From positions 868,001 to 932,000 of the forward strand of contig NZ_BMXQ01000001.1 of assembly GCF_014651835.1 (NCBI RefSeq): a stretch of 64,000 nt of DNA, given 5' to 3'. Below are positions 35,174-45,209 of this stretch, piece after piece; positions within the stretch are counted from its first letter, which is position 1; each line of letters begins with the position of its first letter. A program made the position numbers and the translations under genes. Below the pieces are notes generated by a model. The model was not told the DNA's origin, searched no databases, and saw only the letters and a list, made by a program, of their open reading frames with translations. Source of the stretch: Pigmentiphaga litoralis (GTDB taxonomy: Bacteria; Pseudomonadota; Gammaproteobacteria; Burkholderiales; Burkholderiaceae_B).

Positions 35174-35875
35174 ATGAACATCGTACGCAAAGCGGAAGAT
35201 CGCGGTCACGCCTCGCACGGCTGGTTGAACAGCCATCACACCTTCTCGTTCGCCGAGTACCACAACCCCAAGGAAATGGGCTGGAGCGACCTGCGGGTGA
35301 TCAACGACGACACGGTGGCCCCGGGCCAGGGCTTTGGCGAACACGGCCACCGCGACATGGAGATCATTTCGTATGTCCTGGACGGCGCGCTGGAGCACAA
35401 GGATTCGATGGGCACCGGTTCGGTGATCCGCCCGGGGGATGTGCAGCTCATGAGCGCGGGCACTGGCGTGCGGCACAGCGAGTTCAACCATTCGCCTACC
35501 GACACGGTCAATTTCCTGCAGATCTGGATCTTGCCCAAGTTCAAGGGCGTGCGTCCCAGCTACCAGGAGCGCCAGTTCGACGCGACCGAAAAGCGCGGCC
35601 GCCTGCGTGTGGTGGTCTCGCCCGATGGCCGGGACGGATCGCTGACGGTGAACCAGGACGCGACGCTGTATGCCGGCCTGCTGGACGGCAGCGAACGTGT
35701 CGTGCAAGCCATCGACCCGAGCCGCAAGGGCTATGTGCACGTGGCACGCGGCGCACTGACGGTGAATGGGCAGGCGCTCAAGGCCGGCGATGCGCTGAAG
35801 GTGTCCGACGAACGCGAAGTCGTGTTCGAAGGGGGCCAGAACGCCGAAGTGCTGTATTTCGATCTGGCGGCATGA
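35174..35875 (+). CDS. Pirin family protein (YhaK/quercetinase-like)
   Basis: A 233-residue bicupin protein. The N-terminal pirin domain has the metal-site cluster FGEHGHRDMEIISYVL and GVRHSEFNHS, supplying the His/His/Glu ligands; MGTGSVIRPGDVQLMSAGTG is also diagnostic. Bacterial pirins such as YhaK and YhhW can show quercetinase activity or act as redox sensors, and the true substrate is usually unknown. It is divergent from, and probably controlled by, the LysR gene. Confidence 0.92.
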   Translation: MNIVRKAEDRGHASHGWLNSHHTFSFAEYHNPKEMGWSDLRVINDDTVAPGQGFGEHGHRDMEIISYVLDGALEHKDSMGTGSVIRPGDVQLMSAGTGVRHSEFNHSPTDTVNFLQIWILPKFKGVRPSYQERQFDATEKRGRLRVVVSPDGRDGSLTVNQDATLYAGLLDGSERVVQAIDPSRKGYVHVARGALTVNGQALKAGDALKVSDEREVVFEGGQNAEVLYFDLAA

Positions 35876-35990
35876 GTGTCATAAGCTGATCGCGCGGGTT
35901 CGGGCAGCCGGGGGGCAGGAGTAGAATGCCCCTCGGCTGCTGCCGCCCGGTTCCGACCGCGCCAGCACGCGCGCAAGGAATCCCCGCGTC

Positions 35991-37554
<1,564 letters not shown>

Positions 37555-37658
37555 CTTGGCGCGCGGCGGGCCCGTCCAAGCCAGGCCCCGCGTTTGGCCG
37601 CGCCGCCGTTCCGGGCGACAATGCGGCTGCCTTTTTCCGCCACTGGACCCACGACCCC

Positions 37659-38675
37659 ATGCCTGCCTGCCCCATTTGCGATGCCCCCGATGCCAACGCC
37701 GCCGCCGCGCCTGTCCCGCGCAGCCGCGCAGCCGCCCGGCCCGGCATCTACCTGGTGTCGCCATCCGGTGCGGTGCTGGATGCTGACACCCTTGTGCGGG
37801 CCAAGGCCAACTTGACTGCCGAAGGCTTCAAAGTGTCCATGGATCGGGGGGCGTCCTTGCGAAACGAGCGATTCGCGGGCACCGACGCCCAGCGCCTGGC
37901 CGCCCTGCAGCGCGCCGCCACGCAAAAGTCCCGATTTGTCATGGCGACACGCGGGGGCTATGGCATGTCGCGGCTGCTCGATCGCATTGACTGGAAGGCG
38001 ATGGCCGACAGCGGCAAGCTCTTTATCGGCCACAGTGACTTCACTGCCTTTCAGCTCGCCTTGCTCGCCAAGACCGGCGCCGTCAGTTATGCCGGCCCGA
38101 TGGCCGTCTTTGATTTTGGCGGCAAGCGCGTCGACGACCTGACCGCGGCGCTGTTCGGCGAAACCCTGCGCGGGGAACTGGAAGTGCTCAGCTTCGACAG
38201 CCCCGACTCGGATCCGGTCGATGCGCGCGGTGTGCTGTGGGGCGGCAACCTGGCCATGTTGGTCTCATTGATCGGCACCCCCTACCTGCCCAGGATCAAG
38301 GGCGGCATCCTGTTCCTGGAAGACGTCAACGAGCACCCCTACCGGGTCGAACGCATGCTGCTGCAGTTGCATCAGGCCGGCGTCCTCGCCAGACAGAAAG
38401 CCGTCGTGCTGGGCAGCTTTACCGACTACAAACTGTCGCCGCTCGACGGCGGCTACGACATGGCGTCCGTGCACGCGTGGCTGCGCCGTGAAGTCAAGGT
38501 GCCGGTCGTGACGGAACTGCCTTTCGGGCACGTCAAGACGAAGGCGACGCTGCCGGTGGGAGAACGGGTCGGTATCGCGACCGAAGACGGCATGGCGCAT
38601 CTGGTGTTCGAGGCGCATGAGCGCAACCATGCGGGGCATGACCACGATCACGATCATGGCCACGATCACCCCTGA
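37659..38675 (+). CDS. LD-carboxypeptidase (S66 family) with metal-binding-like termini
   Basis: A 338-residue peptidoglycan-recycling enzyme that removes the terminal D-alanine from muropeptide tetrapeptides in the cytoplasm. The S66 features are ATRGGYGMSRLLD, nucleophile Ser126 in IGHSDFTAF, and LEDVNEHPYRVERML with the glutamate; the histidine is in ELPFGHVKT. The ATG at 37659 gives an extra 28 residues before the core strand, including CPIC; the C-terminus ends HAGHDHDHDHGHDHP, a histidine-rich tail. Both ends look able to bind metal. A GTG at 37551 overlapping tadA would add 36 more residues with no support. Confidence 0.9.
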   Translation: MPACPICDAPDANAAAAPVPRSRAAARPGIYLVSPSGAVLDADTLVRAKANLTAEGFKVSMDRGASLRNERFAGTDAQRLAALQRAATQKSRFVMATRGGYGMSRLLDRIDWKAMADSGKLFIGHSDFTAFQLALLAKTGAVSYAGPMAVFDFGGKRVDDLTAALFGETLRGELEVLSFDSPDSDPVDARGVLWGGNLAMLVSLIGTPYLPRIKGGILFLEDVNEHPYRVERMLLQLHQAGVLARQKAVVLGSFTDYKLSPLDGGYDMASVHAWLRREVKVPVVTELPFGHVKTKATLPVGERVGIATEDGMAHLVFEAHERNHAGHDHDHDHGHDHP

Positions 38676-38681
38676 CCGGCA

Positions 38682-39626
38682 TCACGTCCACCAGTAGCGC
38701 ACCACGTTAAAGAAGATGGGGGCCGCAAAGCACACCGAGTCCAGGCGGTCCAGCATGCCGCCGTGGCCTTCGATCATGTGGCCCCAGTCCTTTACGCCGC
38801 GATCGCGTTTGATCGCCGACATCACCAACCCGCCAAAGAACCCGAGCAGGTTGAGCATCAGCGCAATCAGTCCCGACTGCCAGGGATTGAAGGGCGTGAT
38901 CCAGTACAGCGCCGCGCCCAGCAAGGACGCCAGCGCCAGCCCACCCAGAAACCCTTCCAGCGTTTTGGATGGCGACAGATGCGGCGCGATCTTGCGTTTG
39001 CCGAACAGCTTTCCGCACACGTACTGCAGCACGTCCGACGACTGCACCACGATCACCAGATAGGCGATCAGCAACAGATTGCGATCGGCATAGCCCGGGA
39101 TGTCCAGCGTCAACAGCGCGGGCACGTGCGAAATGCAGAACACGGCGATCATCAATCCCCATTGCACCGTCGACGCACGTTCAAGGAAACGCGTGGCGTC
39201 ACCATGCAGGGTCGACAGGATGGGCAGCAACAGGAAGGTATAGACCGGGATGAAGATGGCGAACATGCCATACCAGTTCATGCCGATCAGGATGTACTGC
39301 AGGGGCAGGGCAAGGTAGAACGCCGCCACCAGCGCCGGATAATCCCCCCGCCGCGTGGGCGCCAGCGTAATGAATTCGCGTAGCGCGTAGAACGACACCG
39401 CATAGAACAGCAGGATGACGGCCCAGCGTCCAAGCAGGAAGGCCACGCCGATCACCAGCACCATCACCCACCACGCGTTGATGCGCGAGTTCAGATTGTC
39501 GATAACGGAATGCGATCCCGGGCCGGCCCGCCACTTGAGCAGGAAGCCGACCAGCGACGCAAAAGCCAGCACGGCGCCAATGCCGGCGAACAGCAGGAAG
39601 GTATGGTCGTGCATCAGATCGCTCAT
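38682..39626 (-). CDS. ynbB: CDP-diglyceride synthase-like protein (YnbB-like)
   Basis: A 314-residue membrane protein of the CdsA family, which makes CDP-diacylglycerol from phosphatidate and CTP. The C-terminal signature SPSKTLEGFLGGL and KRDRGVKDWGHMIEGHGGML are intact, and there are about eight helices. A housekeeping cdsA normally sits elsewhere next to dxr/uppS, so this is probably a second, specialised synthase. It closes a six-gene minus-strand operon that matches the E. coli ynbABCD set. The start (39626) is uncertain; a TTG at 39671 is possible. Confidence 0.88.
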   Translation of the reverse strand: MSDLMHDHTFLLFAGIGAVLAFASLVGFLLKWRAGPGSHSVIDNLNSRINAWWVMVLVIGVAFLLGRWAVILLFYAVSFYALREFITLAPTRRGDYPALVAAFYLALPLQYILIGMNWYGMFAIFIPVYTFLLLPILSTLHGDATRFLERASTVQWGLMIAVFCISHVPALLTLDIPGYADRNLLLIAYLVIVVQSSDVLQYVCGKLFGKRKIAPHLSPSKTLEGFLGGLALASLLGAALYWITPFNPWQSGLIALMLNLLGFFGGLVMSAIKRDRGVKDWGHMIEGHGGMLDRLDSVCFAAPIFFNVVRYWWT

Positions 39627-39684
39627 GAAGTCGTCGCGCGAAAGCAGGGAGCGAGCGGGGTCGTGGTGCAATGCAGCCTGCTCA

Positions 39685-40305
39685 TCACACCTGCTCCGTC
39701 GACAGTGCGAACAGGGCGCTGCGGGCCCGCTCCAGGAATGCTTCTTTCGCCTCGCCCTCGGCCACGTGCAGTGGCGCGCCGAAGCTCAGCGTGCACAGCA
39801 GGGGCAGCGGAATCACGCTGCCTTTGGGCATGACCCGCTTCAGGTTCGAGATCCACACCGGGATCAGTTCCACGGCAGGTCGCTCCAGCCCCAGACGGTA
39901 GATGCCGCTTTTGAAGGGCAGCAGGCCTTCTTCCATATTGCGCGTGCCTTCCGGAAACAGGATCAAGGAATCGCCGGCGTCCAGCGCATCCAGCATCGGT
40001 TGCAGCGGGTTGGACGACGGGTCGCGGCGCTCGCGTTCCACCAGCACCCCGTTGAACACCTTGTGGATCAAGTAGCGGCGCGTGGCGCTGGTGTGCCAGT
40101 AGTCCGCTCCTGCGACTGGCCGCGTCCGTGCGCGCAACGCGGGCGGCAGAGACGACCACAGCAATACGAAGTCGGCGTGGCTGCTGTGATTGGCAAAGTA
40201 GATGCGCTGCACGGGCTGCGGCGCGCAGCCCAGCCACAAGGCGCGCGCACCGGTCAGGGCGCGAGCGCCGGCGGTAATGGCAAGAGCGGCAACGGGCGCA
40301 AACAT
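39685..40305 (-). CDS. 1-acylglycerol-3-phosphate acyltransferase (PlsC-like)
   Basis: A 206-residue acyltransferase. The catalytic NHxxxxD box is NHSSHADFV and the acyl-acceptor motif is ILFPEGTRNM, both in normal spacing. The ATG at 40305 is favoured because AAGGA stands eight bases upstream; longer starts at 40341 and 40425 would translate the 14-bp tandem repeats and lack a ribosome site. It lies between the CdsA-like gene and an unknown membrane-protein gene, so it may supply phosphatidate to the neighbouring synthase. Confidence 0.88.
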   Translation of the reverse strand: MFAPVAALAITAGARALTGARALWLGCAPQPVQRIYFANHSSHADFVLLWSSLPPALRARTRPVAGADYWHTSATRRYLIHKVFNGVLVERERRDPSSNPLQPMLDALDAGDSLILFPEGTRNMEEGLLPFKSGIYRLGLERPAVELIPVWISNLKRVMPKGSVIPLPLLCTLSFGAPLHVAEGEAKEAFLERARSALFALSTEQV

Positions 40306-40372
40306 GCTGGAGTCCTTCGGGAGGCCAGGGGCAGGGTTCATGGTCCGGGGGGTGTGGTCCGAGGTATCAGGT

Positions 40373-40414
40373 CCGAAGTGCAGGGTCGGAAGTGCAGGGC
40401 CCGAAGTGCAGGGT
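40373..40414. repeat. Three tandem 14-bp repeats
   Basis: Three head-to-tail copies of CCGAAGTGCAGGGT (second copy with two changes) stand between the acyltransferase start and the preceding gene. The unit length is not a multiple of three, so the block is most likely non-coding. Confidence 0.8.
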
Positions 40415-40427
40415 CCCAAGGTCATGT

Positions 40428-41015
40428 TCAGTAGCCAGGAAACAGCCAGGGCATGGCCAGCAGGCTGCTGAGCGTCAGCGCCACCTGGAAGCCGACCAGC
40501 GCCGCCTGGATCACCAGCAGACGCAAGGCGCCCTGGGTGCGGGGCGGCAACGGACGGCCAGCCAGGCGCGCAGGCATCAGCCCGGTGCCAACCAGCATGG
40601 CGTCCATGGCGGCCAGGCGCGCGGTGATGTCCGGGGCCGGGCCTGGCGGGTTGTGACTGGCTGGTTGCTGACTGGCCGGATCGTGGCTGGCCGGATCGTG
40701 GCTGGCGGGATCGTGGCTGGCCGGAGCGTGGCTGGCCGGGTCGTTCCTGGCCGAGGCATGTTCACCCTCCGCGCGGCCCAGGGCATCGAACAGGTCCGCA
40801 TCCAGCGCCACCCGCATCGCCCATATTTTTTGAAGCACGCCCACCAGCACCAGCAGCGTCGCCAATGCGCTGCCGATCTGCGTGCCAAAGCCCATGGGCC
40901 ACTGCAAGAGCCCCCAGGCCAGGGCAATCAGGGTGATCGACGAAGACAGATGGTCCAGGTGCCGGCCGCGGCGCAGCACACTGGCCAGCGTAAGCAGACC
41001 CAGGTCAAAGGGCAT
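40428..41015 (-). CDS. Unknown membrane protein of the ynb-like operon
   Basis: A 195-residue protein I do not recognise. It has two hydrophobic helices near residues 23-45 and 48-66 (SSSITLIALAWGLLQWPMGF; LATLLVLVGVLQKIWAM), a polar middle carrying a DPASH repeat (residues 92-123), and a third helix near the C-terminus (LLVIQAALVGFQVALTLSSL). The ATG at 41015 overlaps the preceding phosphatase gene by 11 bp, showing it belongs to the operon. A role in membrane lipid metabolism is inferred only from its neighbours. Confidence 0.7.
   Translation of the reverse strand: MPFDLGLLTLASVLRRGRHLDHLSSSITLIALAWGLLQWPMGFGTQIGSALATLLVLVGVLQKIWAMRVALDADLFDALGRAEGEHASARNDPASHAPASHDPASHDPASHDPASQQPASHNPPGPAPDITARLAAMDAMLVGTGLMPARLAGRPLPPRTQGALRLLVIQAALVGFQVALTLSSLLAMPWLFPGY
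40647..40742. repeat. 15-bp minisatellite coding DPASH repeats
   Basis: About six imperfect 15-bp units in tandem, in frame, encode Asp-Pro-Ala-Ser-His repeats in the unknown membrane protein. Because the unit is a multiple of three, copy number can change without breaking the frame. Confidence 0.85.
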
Positions 41016-42669
41016 GGCGGGATTCCGGAAGAAGCGTTGAGGTGTCGGGCGACGTCGTGTCCGTCGTCGTTGGGGTTGTTGGCGTAGCCGAGGTCGTTGG
41101 CGTAGCTGGGGTCGTGCGCGGATGACCCGTCGACATCGGCAGCCGGGCATGGCGGAGCACCGCATCGTGCAGCACCGCATCGTCCAGCACCCCGTCGTGA
41201 CCCACCCCATCGTGAACCGCCGCATCGCGCCTCACCGCATCGCGCCCCACCGCATCGCGCCCCGCCGCGTCGCGCACTTCCGCATCGCGCAGCACCGATT
41301 CACCCACCGCTTCAAGCACCGCGCGATGGGCCGCGGTCAGCACAACCTGCGGCCGGGCGCGATGCAGTTGGGCAATGGCGCCGTCCACCGACGTGGCGCG
41401 GCCGGTGCACAGCAGCCACGCCGCCACTGCAGTCGCGCTGCGTGAATACCCCAGCGCGCACGCCACCAGCACCGGTCCGCGCAGGCGCATCTGCTCGATG
41501 GCCTGGGCAGCCTGCTGGCAGGTGGCGGGATCGGGTACGGTCAGGTCAAGAACGGGAAAGGTCGCATAGACCCGGCCCGCCGGATGGGCACCCATTTCGG
41601 CCGTCATGTCGACCAGGCCGGCTTCCGCCGCCGGTCCGGTGCGTGCCAGGTCCCCCTGCCACGCCTCCCGCGCCTTCCATGCCCGCAGCGGTCCCAGCCA
41701 CACGCCATCGATCACCGCATCGGCCTGTGGATGCCGCCGCGTCCACCACGCCGCGTTGATCCGCGCCGCCAACAGATACGGCGCGAACAACCACCGCGCA
41801 GCCGGACTCAGGGTTCCATCGGCCCGTTTCTGGAATCCCGCCGGCCCCAGCCACGCGTAGTTCAGCGCCACCCCCGCCAGCGACAGCGCCGGCCACGCCA
41901 GCCACAATGCGGCGCCGCCCAGGCAGGCCAGCAGCGCACACAGGGCGGCGCCCGCCAGGTAGCGCCACGCCAGCCTGCGGCGCGCCGGGTCCTGGGTCCA
42001 CGCCGCCTGCCGAAGCGGGTTGGGTCCCTGATCCGGCCACAGCCACACGCACAGCCATCCGGCCAGCACGCCCGTCGGCAGATCAACAAAGTGATGCTGC
42101 CACGTCGTCAGCACCGACAGCCCGATCAGGGCGAACCAGCCATGCACCAGCAGCTTCCCGATGCCGCGCGAGTGCGCCGCAAAGCACACCCACAGCACCA
42201 CCAGCAACGTGATGTGCAGGGACGGCGCCTGGTTGAAGGGCTTGTCAAAGCCCATGAGCACGTCGAACATCCAGCCAAAAACGCCGTCTTGCGCCGGCCG
42301 TTCCACACTGAAGCGCAGCGGGAACAACAGAAAGCACGACACCGCGATCGCCTGGGCAGTCAACAGGCGTCGGCCATGGGTATCCAGCTCGCGCCGCGTG
42401 GCGCAGACCAGCAAGGAGAATCCATACAGCAGGTCGATCGACCAGTAGGGCACGATGGTCCAGGGCCACAAGGGGATCAGATGTTCCCACCCGAACACCG
42501 CGCTGCCGACTTCCGCGCGCCGGGCCGTCGCCCACGTCGCAAAACCGTAGGTGCCAAAAAAAAGCGGTGCGAGCAGCAACAGCCACAGCACCGCTCGCTT
42601 CCAGAGCCCAGGCGGGCGCACCGACAGGTCGTCGGGCCCCACGACGCCCCCAGGCAGGGCCGGCGTCAT
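41005..42669 (-). CDS. ynbD: PAP2 and dual-specificity phosphatase fusion (YnbD-like)
   Basis: A 554-residue membrane protein. The N-terminal half is a PAP2 lipid-phosphatase-like domain with about ten helices and the motif residues PSLH (149-152) and QHHFVD (191-196). The C-terminal half (about 315-455) is a dual-specificity phosphatase with CX5R loop CALGYSRS (Cys404, Arg410). The same two-domain order defines E. coli YnbD. After residue 461 comes a repeat of RDAVG-like pentapeptides, then a Thr/Pro-rich tail. The ATG overlaps the previous gene by ATGA. It probably removes phosphate from a lipid or head-group precursor at the membrane. Confidence 0.87.
   Translation of the reverse strand: MTPALPGGVVGPDDLSVRPPGLWKRAVLWLLLLAPLFFGTYGFATWATARRAEVGSAVFGWEHLIPLWPWTIVPYWSIDLLYGFSLLVCATRRELDTHGRRLLTAQAIAVSCFLLFPLRFSVERPAQDGVFGWMFDVLMGFDKPFNQAPSLHITLLVVLWVCFAAHSRGIGKLLVHGWFALIGLSVLTTWQHHFVDLPTGVLAGWLCVWLWPDQGPNPLRQAAWTQDPARRRLAWRYLAGAALCALLACLGGAALWLAWPALSLAGVALNYAWLGPAGFQKRADGTLSPAARWLFAPYLLAARINAAWWTRRHPQADAVIDGVWLGPLRAWKAREAWQGDLARTGPAAEAGLVDMTAEMGAHPAGRVYATFPVLDLTVPDPATCQQAAQAIEQMRLRGPVLVACALGYSRSATAVAAWLLCTGRATSVDGAIAQLHRARPQVVLTAAHRAVLEAVGESVLRDAEVRDAAGRDAVGRDAVRRDAAVHDGVGHDGVLDDAVLHDAVLRHARLPMSTGHPRTTPATPTTSATPTTPTTTDTTSPDTSTLLPESRHAL
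41146..41289. repeat. 15-bp minisatellite coding RDAVG/HDAVL repeats
   Basis: About nine to ten imperfect 15-bp units in the 3' part of the phosphatase gene, encoding [RH]DAV[GLR] pentapeptides. It is the third tandem repeat within one kilobase of this operon. Confidence 0.8.
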
Positions 42670-44426
42670 CCGCTGACGCGCTGCGCCAGGCAAACGGTAA
42701 AGATGCCCCATTCGTCGATGCGCTGCTCGACCTTCCGGAAGCCTGCCGCCTCGACCAGCTGGTCCATTTCGTCCTGGCTGCGCCGGCGCATGACCCACGC
42801 CGTCCCGTCGCGATGGCTGGTCAGCGCCCGCGCGATCAGCTCCAGCTGCGGATGCCACGGCTGCCCCGTATAGACCAGGTAGCCTCCGGGTTCGATGGCG
42901 TCGGCCAGGCCCGCCAGCGATCGGGACACCATGCGGTTGTCGCCGAACAGCTCGTACAGGCCGGACACGATGCCGACCGTGGGCCGGGGATCGATGGCGG
43001 CCAGACTCGGCCGGTCGAAGGCATCGGCACGTTCAAAGCGTGCAATGTCGGCCAGGTCGCGCTCGTCGATCAGCGCACGGCCATCGCGCACGTTGATGTC
43101 GCTGTAGTCGCGCAGCAGGATCGATTCCGGGAGCGGGCCGCGGCTCGTCAACGCGTCGAGCACATACCGGCCGTGTCCCGCCGCGATGTCCACGATCCGT
43201 ACCGGCCGGTCCTGCGCACGCAGCCGCGCCATGGCCAGCCGCAGCAATTCTTCTACATGCAGCTTGCGCTGGCGGATACCACGCCAGCCGATCGACTCCA
43301 GGTAGTTCTTGTCCATCATCCGGCCAATCGGCGTCTTGCCGGTGGGCTGGTTGCGGTAGACATAATCCAGTGTGCTGCCCGAATCGAAGCCGGTATCGAA
43401 TCCCAGCTTGATGCCGGCGGCCCAATGCCGCCCAAAGCCCAGGCTGGCCCGGGTAAAACGCCAGTACAGGCCGCGCAGGGAATTGGGCGGAAGCGGTGTA
43501 GCCAGCGCCTCGGCCTCTGCGCACGACGGACCCACGCGGTCGGCATTGAGCAGACTCAGGCGCTGCAGGGGCTGATCGAACTGCTGCTGAATGAAACGTT
43601 TCGCGCGGGCAATCGGAATCGCCCGGTCCTTCTCGCCCAGCGTGTCGTGGAAGAACCCCGGCAGGATATGCAGTTCCTTGCGCGGATGGCTCAGTCGATC
43701 AAAAAAGCGTTGCTGCGGTCCGCGATGCACCACGAAGTCCGACCCCGACACCAGCACCTGGGTCGGCACCTGGATCGCCTGCGCATCGGCCACGATACGT
43801 TCTGCCGTTTCATACAGTCCCAGCAGCACGTTGACCGAGATCGCCTTGGTGATCAGCGGGTCGCTGTCGTACGACGCAACGCGGGCCGGATCGTGGGTCA
43901 GGAACCTGGCCTTGACGTAGCTGTTCACGAAGAAATTGCCGCGAAAGCGGCGCATCAGCCGCAGGCCGGGCAGCGCAAACGGCACGTACAACTTGACCTT
44001 GAAGGCCGGCGACGCCAGCACCAGCGCCCGGATCTTGGGGGCGTAGTCGTGCACCCAGGCGGCGGCCAGCACGGCGCCCACGCTTTGGGCGATCACGGCC
44101 ATGTTGCCGATCGCAATGTCATGCGTGCGGCACAGGTGCTGCACGAACGTGTTGATGTCGCGCACGCTGGTGCCCACGCTGGGGCTGTCACCGCGCTCGC
44201 CGGGCGATTCGCCGTGACCGCGCGCGTCCCACGCAAACACGTCGAAGCCGGGCAGGTCGATCTCGTCGGCAATATGGCCAATGCGGCCCGAATGCTCGTG
44301 GCCGCGATGGAACAGCAGCAACGCGCGGCGCGGCACGCCGGCGGTTTCGACCTGGGCAGGCCAGTGGCGATAGAACAGGGTCTGCTGGTCGTGGGTCGTG
44401 AAGGTATGGGACTGGCCGGCACGCAT
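42666..44426 (-). CDS. ynbC: Alpha/beta hydrolase fused to SAM methyltransferase (YnbC-like)
   Basis: A 586-residue bifunctional protein. Residues 1-300 are an alpha/beta hydrolase: oxyanion-region FHRGHEHSGR, nucleophile Ser115 in IAQSVGAVL, and histidine in FFHDTLGEKDR. Residues about 345-586 are a class I methyltransferase with the SAM-binding glycine motif VRIVDIAAGHGRYVLDAL and the carboxy-end FRKVEQRIDEWGIFTVCLA. The same fusion is, as I recall, E. coli YnbC. It may release an acyl or glyceryl group and methylate a lipid head group. It lies between the CDP-alcohol transferase and phosphatase genes; ATGA overlap downstream. Confidence 0.87.
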   Translation of the reverse strand: MRAGQSHTFTTHDQQTLFYRHWPAQVETAGVPRRALLLFHRGHEHSGRIGHIADEIDLPGFDVFAWDARGHGESPGERGDSPSVGTSVRDINTFVQHLCRTHDIAIGNMAVIAQSVGAVLAAAWVHDYAPKIRALVLASPAFKVKLYVPFALPGLRLMRRFRGNFFVNSYVKARFLTHDPARVASYDSDPLITKAISVNVLLGLYETAERIVADAQAIQVPTQVLVSGSDFVVHRGPQQRFFDRLSHPRKELHILPGFFHDTLGEKDRAIPIARAKRFIQQQFDQPLQRLSLLNADRVGPSCAEAEALATPLPPNSLRGLYWRFTRASLGFGRHWAAGIKLGFDTGFDSGSTLDYVYRNQPTGKTPIGRMMDKNYLESIGWRGIRQRKLHVEELLRLAMARLRAQDRPVRIVDIAAGHGRYVLDALTSRGPLPESILLRDYSDINVRDGRALIDERDLADIARFERADAFDRPSLAAIDPRPTVGIVSGLYELFGDNRMVSRSLAGLADAIEPGGYLVYTGQPWHPQLELIARALTSHRDGTAWVMRRRSQDEMDQLVEAAGFRKVEQRIDEWGIFTVCLAQRVSG

Positions 44427-44435
44427 GCGACGTTC

Positions 44436-45056
44436 CTATTCGGAGGGGGTAAGGTGTTCGGCTTCGACAAGCCCGCGGTGCACACGGTTGTAGATCGTGA
44501 CCACCAGCAGGACGGCCACGACGATCAACAGCAGATTGAGCAGAACGGCCGGCACGCCGATCGCCGCCGCCAGGCCCAGCACCCCAAAGCAGAAGGCACG
44601 GTCACTCTTGCCCATGGGGCCGTCGTAGCGCCGCGTCGCGCCGACCATCAGCCCCAGCACGCCGGCATATTCGCTGATGCCGGCCAGCAGCACGACCAGG
44701 ATCACCCAGCCGGGCGTGACGCCAAACAGTGCCGCGAACGGCAGGTACAGGGCGGCATCGGCGATGACGTCGCACAGCTCGTTCAGGTAGGCGCCCAGAC
44801 GCGACTGCTGGCCGAATTCACGCGCCAGCATGCCGTCGATGGCGTTGAGCGCCATGCGGGCGAACATCCATATCGGTACCAGGATGAACAACCAGGGGTG
44901 GCTGGCCTGGAACGCCAGGAACACTCCCAGCAGGACGGACACCACCGCGGCGAACACGGTGACCTGGTTGGCGGTGACACCCCGGGCGTGCAACTGGACG
45001 ACCCGCGGCCGGAGCAGGGCCTGGAAGCGCGGCTTGAGCTGATAGATGGAGATCAT
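44436..45056 (-). CDS. ynbA: CDP-alcohol phosphatidyltransferase-like protein (YnbA-like)
   Basis: A 206-residue inner-membrane protein with six helices. The family motif is present but altered: NAIDGMLAREFG then LGAYLNELCDVIAD. Asn71 and Asn92 replace two of the four metal-binding aspartates; Asp74, Gly75, Ala78, Arg79, Gly88 and Asp96 are kept. E. coli YnbA has, as I recall, the same two asparagines, so this is a subfamily trait rather than decay. Normal members join an alcohol to a CDP-lipid. It is the first gene of the operon and sets its likely theme: making or remodelling an unusual phospholipid. Confidence 0.88.
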   Translation of the reverse strand: MISIYQLKPRFQALLRPRVVQLHARGVTANQVTVFAAVVSVLLGVFLAFQASHPWLFILVPIWMFARMALNAIDGMLAREFGQQSRLGAYLNELCDVIADAALYLPFAALFGVTPGWVILVVLLAGISEYAGVLGLMVGATRRYDGPMGKSDRAFCFGVLGLAAAIGVPAVLLNLLLIVVAVLLVVTIYNRVHRGLVEAEHLTPSE

Positions 45057-45209
45057 GTGGCCAGACTGTTGTTGTTGTAGATGGCGACAGGCCGATTATC
45101 ACCCAAACCTATCAGCCATCTGAGGCGTGGCTATTGTCGCCGCGGTCCTTAACCTGCGGTTATCCGTGGCTCAACAGGGTTGTAAGCATTTTGTTCTGCG
45201 CTCTTCGGG

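Noticed and set aside
40306-40425. N-terminal extension of the PlsC-like acyltransferase
   Set aside because: It translates the 14-bp repeats and has no ribosome site, whereas the ATG at 40305 has AAGGA upstream.
40647-41289. Repeat tracts considered as a CRISPR array
   Set aside because: Units are contiguous 15-bp repeats in coding frames without unique spacers.
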